Below, piece after piece: positions 44,561 to 57,264 of a stretch of 64,000 nt of DNA; position 1 is the stretch's first letter; each line of letters begins with the position of its first letter. Origin of the DNA: Stictocephala bisonia (Eukaryota > Arthropoda > Insecta > Hemiptera > Membracidae); contig JAQJVL010000742.1 of assembly GCA_035578905.1 (NCBI GenBank), forward strand, positions 231,001 through 295,000. Reading direction: 5' to 3'. A model generated the notes under the pieces. That model was not told where the DNA came from. It saw only the letters and a program-made list of their open reading frames with translations, and did not search any database. Position numbers and translations under genes: made by a program.

Positions 44561-47500
44561 AGCTATGACAGGAAAACCTAAGATATTGTTTTGCTTTTTT
44601 TGTAGGTGTTGACTTACTTTTACTACATTACAATTACATTTATTCAGATTAGCAAAATTTTTCTTAATAGTGAATACAACCAAATTACTGGAATTACAGC
44701 TGTATGAGGACTAAGGTATTAGCTACTGGAAGGGAATTTCAAATGACCTTCAAAATTGAAATGGCCACATAATACCAATTATTATAAAATTTTCTTTTGA
44801 TAAAATAAGGTGCGTACATAAATAATTGCTCGTCTAAGGAATACTATACAGCTGAATATATAGTTCTTTTAAACGTACTAAGAAAGATACTTCTATTTAC
44901 ACAAAAGATAAGTGTTATATACAATTAAAATAGTGGTGGTTTTCCGTAAGAGGTTTATCGGAACATAAGTTGAATTATTTTAATAAAATATGATATTCTT
45001 TCCCTGCATAGCCGAGAATGTATATGTTTTAAATGTCTATAGTCTATACAAACATTTCGGCAAATACTATAATAGCTGCCAACAAATAAAAACACAATCA
45101 TTTTAACAATTCAATAACTATTGGAATGTTATATAGCACATGCTTGAAATACTATGTTATGTAACAGCAAAACAAAATCATCTAACATTTAACAATTAAT
45201 GATTAAATATGTATTACAGTAATAAATGAACAAACATAAAAATAATATTTGTTTTAAATTGAAAGCAATCTCAATAAAAACCGTTATATTTGAAAATATA
45301 TTTGAGACATGGAGCAGTTACAGTGCAGGATTAATGATAGGGTCAGAGAAATGGAGTGATTGAACTCGACAGATACAAAACGTGGTGCAAAGCCCATTTT
45401 TACCTAATGGCAGAATTGGAGATAAATGGTTTGACAACAAAACTGCTCGTGTTTTGTTTTTACTTATACTTAGACTACTTGATGATGAACCAAGACTGAG
45501 TTCAAGAGTGGTTTGTATTACACATAAATAATTAAGATTAATGAAATCAATAGATTTTATTTATTTCTGTTTTGAGGTTTAAGTTGAAAATAATTATATA
45601 CGAAACAATAAAATATAAATGTTACATAAAATAATAATATAAAATAGTCTTACTTTAACACCAATTCTCTAATCCTATTAACTAATACTCTTATAATAAA
45701 CAATACTTCTTGAAATTATTTATTTACTTCACACGAACACAATTACAGTTCATTTTCATTTGAAGTGCATTGCCGTTACTTTAGAATTAACATGTTTTTG
45801 CTTATGATTTTAAGATATTAATTAAGCAAATTTTGGAATATAACAGATAGAAACTGATTTTTTGTATTTGAAACTAGGTGAATTTCAGTATCTAGGAACA
45901 TTGAGTGATGTTCCAGTAGGACACGATGGAACAGTAGATAAATGCCTTCAGGAGTGTGAAACGCCAAGTTTAGAATATACATGTTCCAAACACGCTATTA
46001 TCCGAATGTGACATAGGCTGCCAAAACATTGAAACAGTTGGAAAAAGATTGGAGGAGGGTATAGGCGGACTAAATTGAGATTTATAACATTGTGCCACTT
46101 AGGGTAAATCTGTAAGATATAGTGTTATAAATAGTGAAATAAAAAGGTATGTAGAGTATTAAAATTTAAGAAAAAGTGTGGAGAGTTAATATTTAGAGGA
46201 TATGAACATGTGAAGAAGATGGAAGTAGAAAGGATACCAAGGAAAATGAAGAAATTGGAATCTGTAGGTCGGAGACCATAAGGAAGACCTAGATGGCTGG
46301 ATGAGGTGGAAGGGGGTGTAGAGAAGAGAGGAATGACGGGGCAGGAGAAAAAAGAGGAGAGAGACAGACAAGGACGGAGAGGCTCCTGTGCTCCCTTTCT
46401 CTAGACTGAACACTGAACATGATCAGGGGTGCTTCGTGGATTTATACAATTATGTAGGAAGTTCGATAGGGTATGGCGGTACGGAATACTACTCCAAATG
46501 AGATGGTGTCGAGTGGTTCATCCCCGGAAAATGTTTTAAAAGTTTAGTGTGAAAATAACATTGTTTTAGGCATTCAAATGATATTTGTAATAAACATATT
46601 TAATTTATGCTATAACTGCACCGTAAGTTTGCATTTAGAGTGGGGAATTTGTCAACAGCACCAACGCAGGAAGCGAGGTGCATCAATCGGCCGTACCGTA
46701 ACTCTCATGTGCACGCACTTTCATAACAACATACTAAACATGTTTCCTTCATAATAAATTATTATAAAATGTTGTATTATAAGGTCGTATTTTAGTTGGA
46801 ATAAACACGAAAAAATAACTAGCTAACATTTGCAAATCTTCAGATTTGTTGTTTAACTATTTCATAGTACATCCCTATTTCTATAACGACATTTAAACAA
46901 AAACAAAGTTCATTTTCTCATAAGTTAAAAAACACACTGTGAATTCATTGGTTCGCTTACAGTAATTCGGTAAGGATAAAGGAAAGGCCAAGTAGTTGTA
47001 AACAATTCCTGACGGCATGGTGGGGATGTAGCATGAAATACAGTCAATAAGCGTATGTATGAGCGATAGTTAGGCCGTAGGACAGAATATGTCTACTACT
47101 AGTCTATTGTAGCAAATATAAGCACAATAAAAATTAAATACGTTAAATTTAATTTATAAGAGCAAAATATTATATATTTTAATTAATTAATGTGATATTA
47201 ATACAGTTAAAACAATAAAAACATTATTTTATTTCAATACTGCATAAATATTTTTAAATAATTAATTTTGCTAATATTTAATGAATTTTTGTGACTAATA
47301 GACAGATGTGGGGCAAATGTTGGTTTTTATGAAATATGACTTCTTGTTAAAAAAAATGTGGTTTCTGCACCACGGAAAACTCGTTTTTTACAACAACAAA
47401 ATCAGAATACAAAATTTTAATTATGTAAAACAGCACATTTTGAAAAGTCGTTATTGAAAAAAATGTATATGAAAAAACCTTGAGTAAATAACTGTTTTGC

Positions 47501-48408
47501 AATAAGTATATTTGTCATGCCTAAAATCACATTTTCTACTTAACTAACCATACATAACCTGTTCTAGACCTATTTATACTACAAAAATCGTAATTTTCAT
47601 TACAACCGGGTGTATGGCTAGCTTTTTGACATTTTCCGTTGGTTGTATATCTAAATAAGTTTTTTAATGCTTTGCCACTGCACTTATTATCATAGGTATG
47701 GACATTTATTACAAATAGTGACGAGAAATTAAATGTAATTTAAAATTATTTTTACAATTTAATTTAAGATATTAAGAAGAAAATCAGCTGATTTTACCGC
47801 CCAGTTACCTTCACCGGGAGAGGGGTGGTGACATTTACGTGTTTTCATGGGAGGTCTAACAGCTCAAATTACAAAAGAGAAATATATGGTCTATTCTTAC
47901 TGTTGTTTGATAGTTTTTCACGTTATAATAAATCCCCTGTGACTTCTGTGTTTTGCTTCTACATCCTGCAAACTACAGTTTCAAATGGATTTAGATGGAT
48001 ATATATATATATATATATATTTTTATTTTTTGAATGAAACATTTTAAATATAAATACGTCGAATTTGTTTATTTCACATCACTTTTTCAATGTCCAATGT
48101 TAAAAATATTTTCATTATATACATTTTTATATAAAATTATCATTGATCAAAATACATTATTCCATTAAAGAATAGTTTTAAAAAAATGTGTAAAAGATGT
48201 TTAGGAAATGTTATAAATTTTGTTACATTTTGTATCCAGCCCTTATATTCATCTTGACAATTTCACATTGTGTTTGGGCGTTATTTAATAGTGTGATCTT
48301 TCTTGTGGAGAAGTCTGCTCGTTTCACATCACAGTTTTTATTATTTATTACACGTAAATAATAATAAAATTACAATAACAGATGCTTAGGTTGAGTGGGT
48401 AGGCCTAC
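44561..48408. other. Intron B-C
   Basis: AT-rich receptor intron. Apart from the reverse transcriptase relic at 45870-46400 and an (AT)n run at 47999-48020 I see no gene or clear repeat. Confidence 0.45.
45870..46400 (+). pseudogene. Non-LTR reverse transcriptase C-terminal relic
   Basis: Near 45885 a frame gives FQYLGTLSDV, similar to the F-x-Y-L-G motif after the catalytic core of reverse transcriptases. At 46193-46400 another reads RGYEHVKKMEVERIPRKMKK, then GRPRWLDEVEGGVEKRG, which closely follows the C-terminal pattern F-G-H-V-x-R-M ... G-R-P-x-x-R-W-x-D of one group of non-LTR elements. Stops and frame changes are frequent. An old relic. Confidence 0.55.
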
Positions 48409-48636
48409 CTGTGGTAGTGAGCAAACAAATGAAGTCGCCCAGGCAACGGCGAGCATCATCTTCCCCCGACGTCGGGCGTCGGACACCCTGAGGGGATGAA
48501 GGACGGCAAAGTAGCGGTCCAGAGAAATGCAGATCAGAACGTTGGAGGACAGGTACAGCCCGAAGGCCCGCACAAACAGGAATACTTTACAGGCGACGTT
48601 CCCGGCAACCCACTGAGTCGTTATACGCCATACAAT
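48409..48636 (-). CDS. Receptor exon B, helices 3 and 4
   Basis: Acceptor TTACTTTAAG at 48646-48637. The frame reads [17 protein letters not shown] (C133 at the top of helix 3), [33 protein letters not shown] with the DRY motif (residues 157-159), DARRRGKMM and helix 4 [15 protein letters not shown]. The donor is CCACAG|GTAGGC at 48408. 76 codons, phase 0 at both ends. FGLYLSS-VLICIS-DRY is typical of AKH, ACP and corazonin receptors. No stops or odd residues are seen. Confidence 0.92.
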
Positions 48637-49374
48637 CTTAAAGTAACACAACAGTATATTGGTATGACAAGAACTGACAAAAACTTCCATTATGGCGTTT
48701 TGTATTCCTATATACATTTTAGTGTTCATATTCGTCCTCACCACCAAAAAACACATACTGTTTCATAAACTACAGTTAAATCTTATTTCTAAAGAATGGC
48801 AGCCATTTCTTTCATAGCATCGTCTTATTCTACTCCCCACTACAGGCATAAGTGCTTAAATATCCAAGTTGTGTAGGAAGTACTCGTGATTACAACTGTA
48901 CGTGATGTTCCATTATGAAAGCATACAGTAAGACAAAACAACATGTGGGCAAATTATCTTACAATTATTAACTCTGGGAATTTCTGTAAAAGCATATTAA
49001 TGTCTTTTCCTATTTGGAGGAATGAACTCATACATGACTGGTTGAAAATTATCGGAGATTTGTTCTATTTAACAACCTTATCCATGTATTGTTGAACAAT
49101 TTCATATTTTGTATTTCTTTTGTGTTTGATATCGTGTTTTATATTTTGTTATGTGTGATAATTTGTAAGATAACGTGACTTTCTTAACTGTCAGTCGTAG
49201 TTCATAAGCATATAGTTTTTAAGGTTCTCTTGAACTATTATGGATTAAAACAAATAAAAGAAAAAAAACTAGTTGTAAATGTAGAATAGAGTTGTAAGTA
49301 ACTTAGGAGTGCTTTATATTTATAGAAACGTTGTGTTTGTTCTTTGAAACTCTTCTTGAAGTACTGTATTAGAA

Positions 49375-49406
<32 letters not shown>

Positions 49407-51447
49407 TACCACAGAACATGAACAATGTAATATTAACAAATAACATTCAAACTAAAACAGAAATGAGTAGATTCCTGTATGTACGTAGCCTATGTGTGTG
49501 GGTGGGTGGGAGAATTGAATATACTGTATTTAAATGGTTTTGATATAAAGAGTAGTTTTCCTTCCAGTTTAATAAATCTACCCCAAAATTCCTGCTTATT
49601 ATTTAGTCTTTTGCTGTAATTTTTAAACATAATAACATACATTTTTCGACTAATTTTTAGTTTTATAAAAAATTGTTAACAATTACAATTTTCTTAATTA
49701 ATTAAGGAAATGTGTTAATATTTTACTTTAGTAAAGCAACAAACTCAATTAAAAACTTTAGGAACTACGTTGACAGATACTGTTGCAAAGTTGTTGAGAT
49801 ATTACGGTAAACAAAGTTTTGTTATACATCTACATAAGTCAAGAAAGCTCAATATCACATTTGAGAGAGTTCCACTGAACGTTGGAGCCTTCAACTTTGG
49901 CTTCTTCATTTAGTTTTTAATGAAAATAATTACTTAACTTAAAACCTTGACAATTTTTAAAAGCTATTGTTCAAAGTGACCCACCAGTCGTTAAAAATGC
50001 ATGCATCCCTTTTGGCTCTCTTTATTAAATGGCAGAATCTTTAAAAAAAATACCAGTTGTCTGTTGGATTGTAACAATGCCGTTCAAAATACTTGCTCAT
50101 ATCATTCGGACGTTATCTTATGTCGAGAGGGGCATAAACAAGTGACTTACGGTGGTTCCGTCAAATAAAGTCTAAGGGACACGTTGGTGGCCCCTGCAGG
50201 CCAAGGAACTGTGCCTCAGCGAATTATTTGTACGATTCGTCCAAATAGTTTCAAACATTTAAAGGGATGAGCTGGAGCCCGCCTCGAACAAACTACATTC
50301 ATTTTTATTTCGTGTTTTCTGTGGTACATATTCAAGTATCGGTGGTAGGGAACATTGTAAGTATGTCTGAGTCACCAATAGAAATAAATCGGAACATTTT
50401 ACAAAAATATAACTTGATAGAAATTATCTTAAATAACCAAATTATTTAAATAGTATTTATTTTTATAAAACAATTTTCTTAGGATTCTTGAAATATAATT
50501 ATTGATAATTCAATAATAATAATTCAATATAAATATTGAAAGGATAATTGAAATAATACTTAATATTTAAAGTAAACTTTATTAAGAACAACAATAACAC
50601 CCGTGACATAATTAAATAGGCTATGTCATTGATTTTAAAAGCACAAAATATAATTTCACTCTAATGGTAAATTTTGTGTCTCAAAACATCAGCTGTTTTG
50701 TGGTTCGTTGTGGAATGCTAGTGTAGTCCCATGTAAATATAATACAGTTTATGTCAGCTGTAGTAGCATACCTCACTAACTAACAAAACTACAGGAACAA
50801 ATATTCCTATTACTTGAGATAAGAAGTTTGTAAGTAGTAATATAATGAAGGATTATATTACTACAGTCCAACAACATACAGTCACGACACTTCCATTGCT
50901 GCACTGTGGAGAGCATGATACTGGCGCTCCAAGTAGCCGGACCGCAAAACTACACAACATTAACAGTCATTTGCATTGTGACTTGCAAAAAAGTGCAATA
51001 GTAATAATAGAAAAATTGCCATGACAGATCATAGGATATAAGTTGTTTGACATTTACTTATCACATATATGGATGTAAAACTGCACAAATTTGCACTACT
51101 GTCGACCCACCACTAGGAGCGCCAGCTTTTTGCCAATTTTTAACGGAGTATGGTGACTGTGTAATAAACAAAATTCATCCTTGTTATTTTGATGAAAGTG
51201 AATCTATGAACATTCTGCATAACTTGTGAACGTAGAGCAACAATATAAAGATCAGTCATGACTGTAAGTCATAAACTAAACTGATTTGGAAGATGTGGGC
51301 ACATCTTAGGAAAATCATAGTAGATACAAGAACAAACAAATTAGAATATTTACTATCAATCGGATATATTAATATTGTTGAAATTGATAATAAGTTGAAG
51401 GGCCATCAGTTAACAGATAAACATCAAAACCAATTCTACAACCTCAC
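48637..51447. other. Intron A-B
   Basis: Receptor intron. It has a 26-A run at 49381-49406 and a mariner-like scrap at 49935-50230. Otherwise no gene or repeat is recognised; small open frames at 50267-50449 and 51047-51229 are not convincing. Confidence 0.45.
49935..50230 (-). pseudogene. Mariner-like transposase C-terminal scrap
   Basis: On the minus strand, over shifting frames, the text gives VPWPAGATNVSLRLYL, KSLVYAPLDIR, then CMHF and VGHFEQ. This follows the order seen in insect mariner-type transposases (W-P-P-R-S-P-D-L-T-P-L-D-F-F-L-W-G, L-K-S-L-V-Y, and a final G-G-H-F-E-H). All parts are decayed, so only the layout supports the call. Confidence 0.45.
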
Positions 51448-51798
51448 CTCTAGAGGAATCATGAGGAATGTCACTATGAGGTCTGCTATAGTGAGGTGAG
51501 TCATGATAAGGCTCATGCGGGACTTGCGATGGCGGCTCCGAACCAGGGAGACGAACACTGTAAGGTTTCCAATGGCAGCCACAACAAACAGCGTAGAGTA
51601 GATTATTACAACCACAAGGCTGTCAGAGTTGAAGCGTAGGTGTGGAGGGAGCTCTTGGACCGACAGGTGAGTAATATTGTCCCAGGATGTGTTGTGGTTG
51701 GACTGGGCACAGTCACAGCAGGGGGTTGGTGAAGGCAAGAGAGTGTGGACTCCGAGGTCTCTCCATCGCGAGTTCACACATCCCACCAGCTCTTCGTT
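51448..51798 (-). CDS. Receptor exon A, N-terminus, helices 1 and 2
   Basis: Acceptor TTAATATTTCAG just before 51798. The frame reads [16 protein letters not shown] and on to N-T-S and N-I-T glycosylation sequons (residues 36 and 41), helix 1 [19 protein letters not shown] with the GN motif, inner loop RSRHRKSRM, and helix 2 [16 protein letters not shown] with the conserved Asp (about residue 106). The donor is CTAGAG|GTGAGG at 51447. 117 codons, phase 0. There is no ATG ahead of helix 1 in this frame and the acceptor is strong, so the start codon must be in an upstream exon that I could not find in the window. Confidence 0.9.
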
Positions 51799-52652
51799 CT
51801 GAAATATTAACAGGTGAAAATGTAATTAGAACTATGCAATTTAATAGGAATCATAACAACTTACTCGAACAAAATAAAATAAATGTCTTACCAATCAAAT
51901 CTCACATGACTGGTTGGAATACAATATTTTCACTAGTACTTAATAAAACGAAGATTGTTTATGCTCCTACCTTGGAAACTGGCAATTCACACAGCAGGTA
52001 AGTTTTGATTCTCTTCCTTAACTTACAATACACTCACATTTATGACTGTCCTAAGTTCATGTGCTGTAAGGCATAAAAGCATTTAGTAATCCACTCAAAC
52101 TATACTCGGTTGTAATCTCATGTGACTCAAAGCATGAAACTAACTGGCACAAGCCAAGTCCACCATCAAACTAACTGGCACCAGCCAAGTCAACCATCAA
52201 ACTAACTGGCACCAGCCAAGTCAACCATCAAACTAACTGGCACCAGCCAAGTCAACCATCAAACTAACTGGCACCAGCCAAGTCAACCATCAAACTAACT
52301 GGCTAATAAATTTATGTTCTGTGACATTCTCTTGTTTTGTAGTATCCAAAATAGATAACAGACGAATGTTCCAACAAGTCTTTAACTTTATTGGGAGCTT
52401 TAATGGAATAGAGTGACTGTCATAATTTTTTCAACAGTGAAGTTCAACTATGGAATTCTTAATAAATATCTTAAGCTAACTGCCAATATTATTTGATATG
52501 AAAATAAACGTTACTGTATTTTCTATCAATCTGTAACGTGTCTTTAATTGTATTCTGTGTTCCTACTCATCATTCAATCTTGTTCAGTAGCATCTGTGTA
52601 TATTTGATTAAATTTTAATATTAATCAAATCTTGATCGCCAAACAATATAAA
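51799..52652. other. Upstream intron with a 31-bp minisatellite
   Basis: No exon recognised. The minisatellite at 52137-52303 is listed separately. A first receptor exon may lie here or further upstream. Confidence 0.4.
52137..52303 (+). repeat. 31-bp minisatellite, about 5.4 copies
   Basis: Units read AACTAACTGGCACCAGCC plus AAGTCAACCATCA, nearly identical apart from two changes in the first unit (ACAAGCC, TCCACC). Head to tail, no spacers, no coding sense seen. Confidence 0.92.
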
Positions 52653-55639
52653 TTGCATTGACAAAGGTAATCCTTAACACTATAATATTCCTCGTCCACT
52701 CAACATTGACAAAAGGTAATCCTTAACACTATAATATTCCTCGTCCACTCAACATTGACAAAAGGTAATCCTTAACACTATAATATTCCTCGTCCACTCA
52801 ACATTGACAAAAGGTAATCCTTAACACTATAATATTCCTCGTCCACTCAACATTGACAAAAGGTAATCCTTAACACTATAATAATCCTCGTCCACTCAAC
52901 ATTGACAAAAGGTAATCCTTAACACTATAATAATCCTCGTCCACTCAACATTGACAAAAGGTAATCCTTAACACTATAATAATCCTCGTCCACTCAACAT
53001 TGACAAAAGGTAATCCCTAACACTATAATAATCCTCCTCCACTCAACATTGACAAAAGGTAATCCTTAACACTATAATATTCCTCGTCCACTCAACATTG
53101 ACAAAAGGTAATCCTTAACACTATAATATTCCTCGTCCACTCAACATTGACAAAAGGTAATCCTTAACACTATAATATTCCTCGTCCACTCAACATTGAC
53201 AAAACGTAATCCTTAACACTATAATATTCCTCGTCCACTCAACATTGACAAAAGGTAATCCTTAACACTATAATAATCCTCGTCCACTCAACATTGACAA
53301 AAGGTAATCCTTAACACTATAATAATCCTCGTCCACTCAACATTGACAAAAGGTAATCCTTAACACTATAATAATCCTCGTCCACTCAACATTGACAAAA
53401 GGTAATCCCTAACACTATAATAATCCTCCTCCACTCAACATTGACAAAAGGTAATCCTTAACACTATAATATTCCTCGTCCACTCAACATTGACAAAAGG
53501 TAATCCTTAACACTATAATATTCCTCGTCCACTCAACATTGACAAAAGGTAATCCTTAACACTATAATATTCCTCGTCCACTCAACATTGACAAAAGGTA
53601 ATCCTTAACACGATAATATTCCTCGTCCACTCAACATTGACAAAAGGTAATCCTTAACACGATAATATTCCTCGTCCACTCAACATTGACAAAAGGTAAT
53701 CCTTAACACTATAATATTCCTCGTCCACTCAACATTGACAAAAGGTAATCCTTAACACTATAATATTCCTCGTCCACTCAACATTGACAAAAGGTAATCC
53801 TTAACACTATAATATTCCTCGTCCACTCAACATTGACAAAAGGTAATCCTTAACACTACCAATATTCCTCGTCCACTCAACATTGACAAAAGGTAATCCT
53901 TAACACTATAATATTCCTCGTCCACTCAACATTGACAAAAGGTAATCCTTAACACGATAATATTCCTCGTCCACTCAACATTGACAAAAGGTAATCCTTA
54001 ACACTATAATATTCCTCGTCCACTCAACATTGACAAAAGGTAATCCTTAACACTATAATATTCCTCGTCCACTCAACATTGACAAAAGGTAATCCTTAAC
54101 ACTATAATATTCCTCGTCCACTCAACATTGACAAAAGGTAATCCTTAACACTATAATATTCCTCGTCCACTCAACATTGACAAAAGGTAATCCTTAACAC
54201 TATAATATTCCTCGTCCACTCACAAAAGGTAATCCTTAACACTATAATATTCCTCGTCCACTCAACATTGACAAAAGGTAATCCTTAACACTATAATAAT
54301 CCTCGTCCACTCAACATTGACAAAAGGTAATCCTTAACACGATAATATTCCTCGTCCACTCAACATTGACAAAAGGTAATCCTTAACACTATAATATTCC
54401 TCGTCCACTCAACATTGACAAAAGGTAATCCTTAACACTATAATATTCCTCGTCCACTCAACATTGACAAAAGGTAATCCTTAACACTATAATATTCCTC
54501 GTCCACTCAACATTGACAAAAGGTAATCCTTAACACTATAATATTCCTCGTCCACTCAACATTGACAAAAGGTAATCCTTAACACTAAAATATTCCTCGT
54601 CCACTCAACATTGACAAAAGGTAATCCTTAACACTATAATATTCCTCGTCCACTCACAAAAGGTAATCCTTAACACTATAATATTCTTCGTCCACTCAAC
54701 ATTGACAAAAGGTAATCCTTAACACTATAATAATCCTCGTCCACTCAACATTGACAAAAGGTAATCCTTAACACTATAATAATCCTCGTCCACTCAACAT
54801 TGACAAAAGGTAATCCCTAACACTATAATAATCCTCCTCCACTCAACATTGACAAAAGGTAATCCTTAACACTATAATATTCCTCGTCCACTCAACATTG
54901 ACAAAAGGTAATCCTTAACACTATAATATTCCTCGTCCACTCAACATTGACAAAATGTAATCCTTAACACTATAATATTCCTCGTCCACTCAACATTGAC
55001 AAAAGGTAATCCTTAACACTATAATATTCATCGTCCACTCAACATTGACAAAAGGTAATCCTTAACACGATAATATTCCTCGTCCACTCAACATTGAAAA
55101 AGGTAATCCTTAACACGATAATATTCCTCGTCCACTCAACATTGACAAAAGGTAATCCTTAACACTATAATATTCCTCGTCCACTCAACATTGACAAAAG
55201 GTAATCCTTAACACTATAATATTCCTCGTCCACTCAACATTGACAAAAGGTAATCCTTAACACTATAATATTCCTCGTCCACTCAACATTGACAAAAGGT
55301 AATCCTTAACACTATAATATTCCTCGTCCACTCAACATTGACAAAAGGTAATCCTTAACACTATAATATTCCTCGTCCACTCAACATTGACAAAAGGTAA
55401 TCCTTAACACTATAATATTCCTCGTCCACTCAACATTGACAAAAGGTAATCCTTAACACTATAATATTCCTCGTCCACTCAACATTGACAAAAGGTAATC
55501 CTTAACATTATAATATTCCTCGTCCACTCAACATTGACAAAAGGTAATCCTTAACACTATAATATTTCTCGTCCACTCAACATTGACAAAAGGTAATCCT
55601 TAACACTATAATATTCCTCGTCCACTCAACATTGACAAA
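52653..55639 (+). repeat. 49-bp satellite, about 60 copies
   Basis: The unit is CATTGACAAAAGGTAATCC + TTAACACTATAATATTCC + TCGTCCACTCAA. Copies are over 95% identical. Variants are TAATAATCC for TAATATTCC, GATAATATT for TATAATATT, and shortened units missing ACATTG near 54218 and 54651. A block of several TAATAATCC units ending in AATCCCTAAC and CCTCCTCC recurs at 53012, 53404 and 54812; the first two are 392 bp (8 units) apart. The array continues at 60991 after the retrotransposon. Confidence 0.95.
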
Positions 55640-55937
55640 TATCTCTTCTTCCCATAACCGATGAGGAGGAGGAGGGTAGGACACCTTCCCACAGCTCTCA
55701 TTGTGATCCCGATGCTGAGAGCACTCCTATCCCATTAATTCCTTATCCTAACTAACCTCTCCAACCAAGCCAAGGCGGAACAGCGTGGGCCGAGGGCTGA
55801 ATGGTTGGTGGTAGACCAGCCTATACCATGCGGACTCTGGACACCTGCCGAAATCCATTTTCAAATAGGCTTACCCTGGCATGCGGGGCTCTGTCGGGGC
55901 TAGACCATTTATTTCCCTAGCTACTCGTGGGAATCCT

Positions 55938-57264
55938 ATGGATCCTAATTCAAAAAAATTACCAAAACCTTCACCTAAGGACCGCATTGAGTCCTTAGGC
56001 AATGAACCGAGCATGGAAGCAGAGGGCAGCCACACCGGCCAGCCCTTGTTTTCCATTGCTCGGGCCAAATCGACGTCGGGGGGGACTCGTCTCTCTCCGA
56101 TTTTGAATCAAACTTGGCTGAGGACCGCCCAGAGCCCTCAGACAAGGACCTTGGCACGGGGAACGAAGGCAGCCAAGCTGGTCAGCCTGAAGTCCCCGGC
56201 GCTCGGGTCAGGGGTTCAGTGGAGGGGGGCATGTCGCTCTCTGACCCCGATAAAATCCTCGGGGCCCAGGCTCTGATCAGCTGGATCGGACGGCTGAGGC
56301 CCTGAATAGGATGAAGATAGCCAGGAAAAAGATTCCTGGCAATCAGAGGAAAAAACTCCTTAGGGAGAGACTTGCTCGGCAGGGTGTACAGTGGGACCCT
56401 GCTAAGTATCGTCCCCTGAAGAAAGCCTCTTCGGCGACTTCTAAGGTGGAGGGTGAGAGCTCCAAAGGTGGCGCCAAAAGCGCAAGCCCGCAGAGCTCGA
56501 CCTCTTCACCTGCGGAGGCCAGGAGGGGAGCGACTCCTAAGGCGAGGGGTGACGGTCCTAAAGGTGGCGCTAAACGTGCACGCCCGCATGGCTCGACCCC
56601 CTCTCCCTCGGAGGCTCAGAGGGATTTGAAGAGACAAAGGAAGGCCGAGGAAGGTTCCCAGGGAACCTCTTCTCAGACCTTCCTGGAAGCTCTCAAGTCC
56701 ATTAAGGTGGCGGTTGTGCCACCTAATTATCCGGAGAGCAAGCTCACTGAAGAGCAAGGCAACCTCATCCAGACTGCTCTGGTTGAGTCGATATGCCTGC
56801 TGGACAGTGGTGAGCTCCCCTTGTTCACCAACTCCTACATGGAGAGAGGTGCTCTTATTGTCTCCGTCGAAAACGAGGAGACAAAAACATGGATCACTGC
56901 AACTGTTCCCTCTCTCAAACTGTGGGAGGGGGCTCAGTTCAGGATTGGTGACCGAAAGGACATCCTACGGGCTACCAAGGTGCTTTTTAAGACGCCTAAG
57001 CAGCTCGGAAAGATGGACGAGTCCAGAATCCTGAAGCTTGTTGATGATCAAAACAAGGAACTGAATGTGAGAGAATGGACCATCATCAGTCGAAAGGCCG
57101 ATCCGGAAGGAGCAAAGACCTTCGTCTGCCTGGTGGATGACCACGTTCTCTCAGCCATTAAGGCCAAGAGCTATAAGTTGAGGTTGGGGCTCTGGCAGGT
57201 CTCGGTGGTCGTTTTGGCTAGGGACAATGCCAAGGGTGATCCAAGCCAACCTGCACCACGGTAG
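55938..57264 (+). pseudogene. Retrotransposon ORF1 (DUF4780-like)
   Basis: The clear open frame runs from ATG 56311 to 57264 (317 residues): a basic, Ser/Pro/Gly-rich N-terminal half, then KVAVVPPNYPESKLTEEQGN, LIQTALVESIC and a C-terminal globular part. This agrees with the DUF4780 domain, which I recall as frequent next to insect retrotransposons. No CCHC zinc knuckle is seen. Similar-looking acidic text upstream in other frames (MDPNSKKLPKPSPKDR from 55938; LSDPDKILG near 56240) suggests that the original start was upstream and that small frameshifts at about 56085 and 56265 cut it. ORF1 proteins usually bind the element's RNA. It overlaps ORF2 by 38 bp. Confidence 0.75.

Larger units (their letters stand above)
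11653..51798 (-). other. Receptor gene (AKH/ACP/corazonin-type GPCR), six coding exons placed
   Basis: The whole gene as far as it can be read: exons A 51448-51798, B 48409-48636, C 43707-43911, D 28523-28697, E 14316-14503, F 11653-11789. Splice phases run 0, 0, 1, 2, 1 and agree at all five joints, with GT donors and AG acceptors. The product is at least 427 residues, with an outside N-terminus bearing glycosylation sequons, seven helices and a Cys-rich and Ser-rich tail. The class binds short amidated neuropeptides that control fat-body energy release or related processes, usually through Gq. Which of AKH, ACP or corazonin is the ligand cannot be settled by eye. No start codon is found; a first exon is missing. 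Introns are very large because of transposons and satellites. Confidence 0.85.

Noticed and set aside
46186..46413. 75-codon minus-strand frame rich in Ser, Leu and Phe
   Set aside because: It is antisense to the reverse transcriptase relic on the plus strand.
52653..55639. CRISPR-like array of regular repeats
   Set aside because: The 49-bp units are directly joined with no spacers, and the genome is eukaryotic.
56506..56757. Minus-strand open frames inside the retrotransposon (also 60261-60869)
   Set aside because: Shadows of ORF1 and RNase H in GC-rich sequence.
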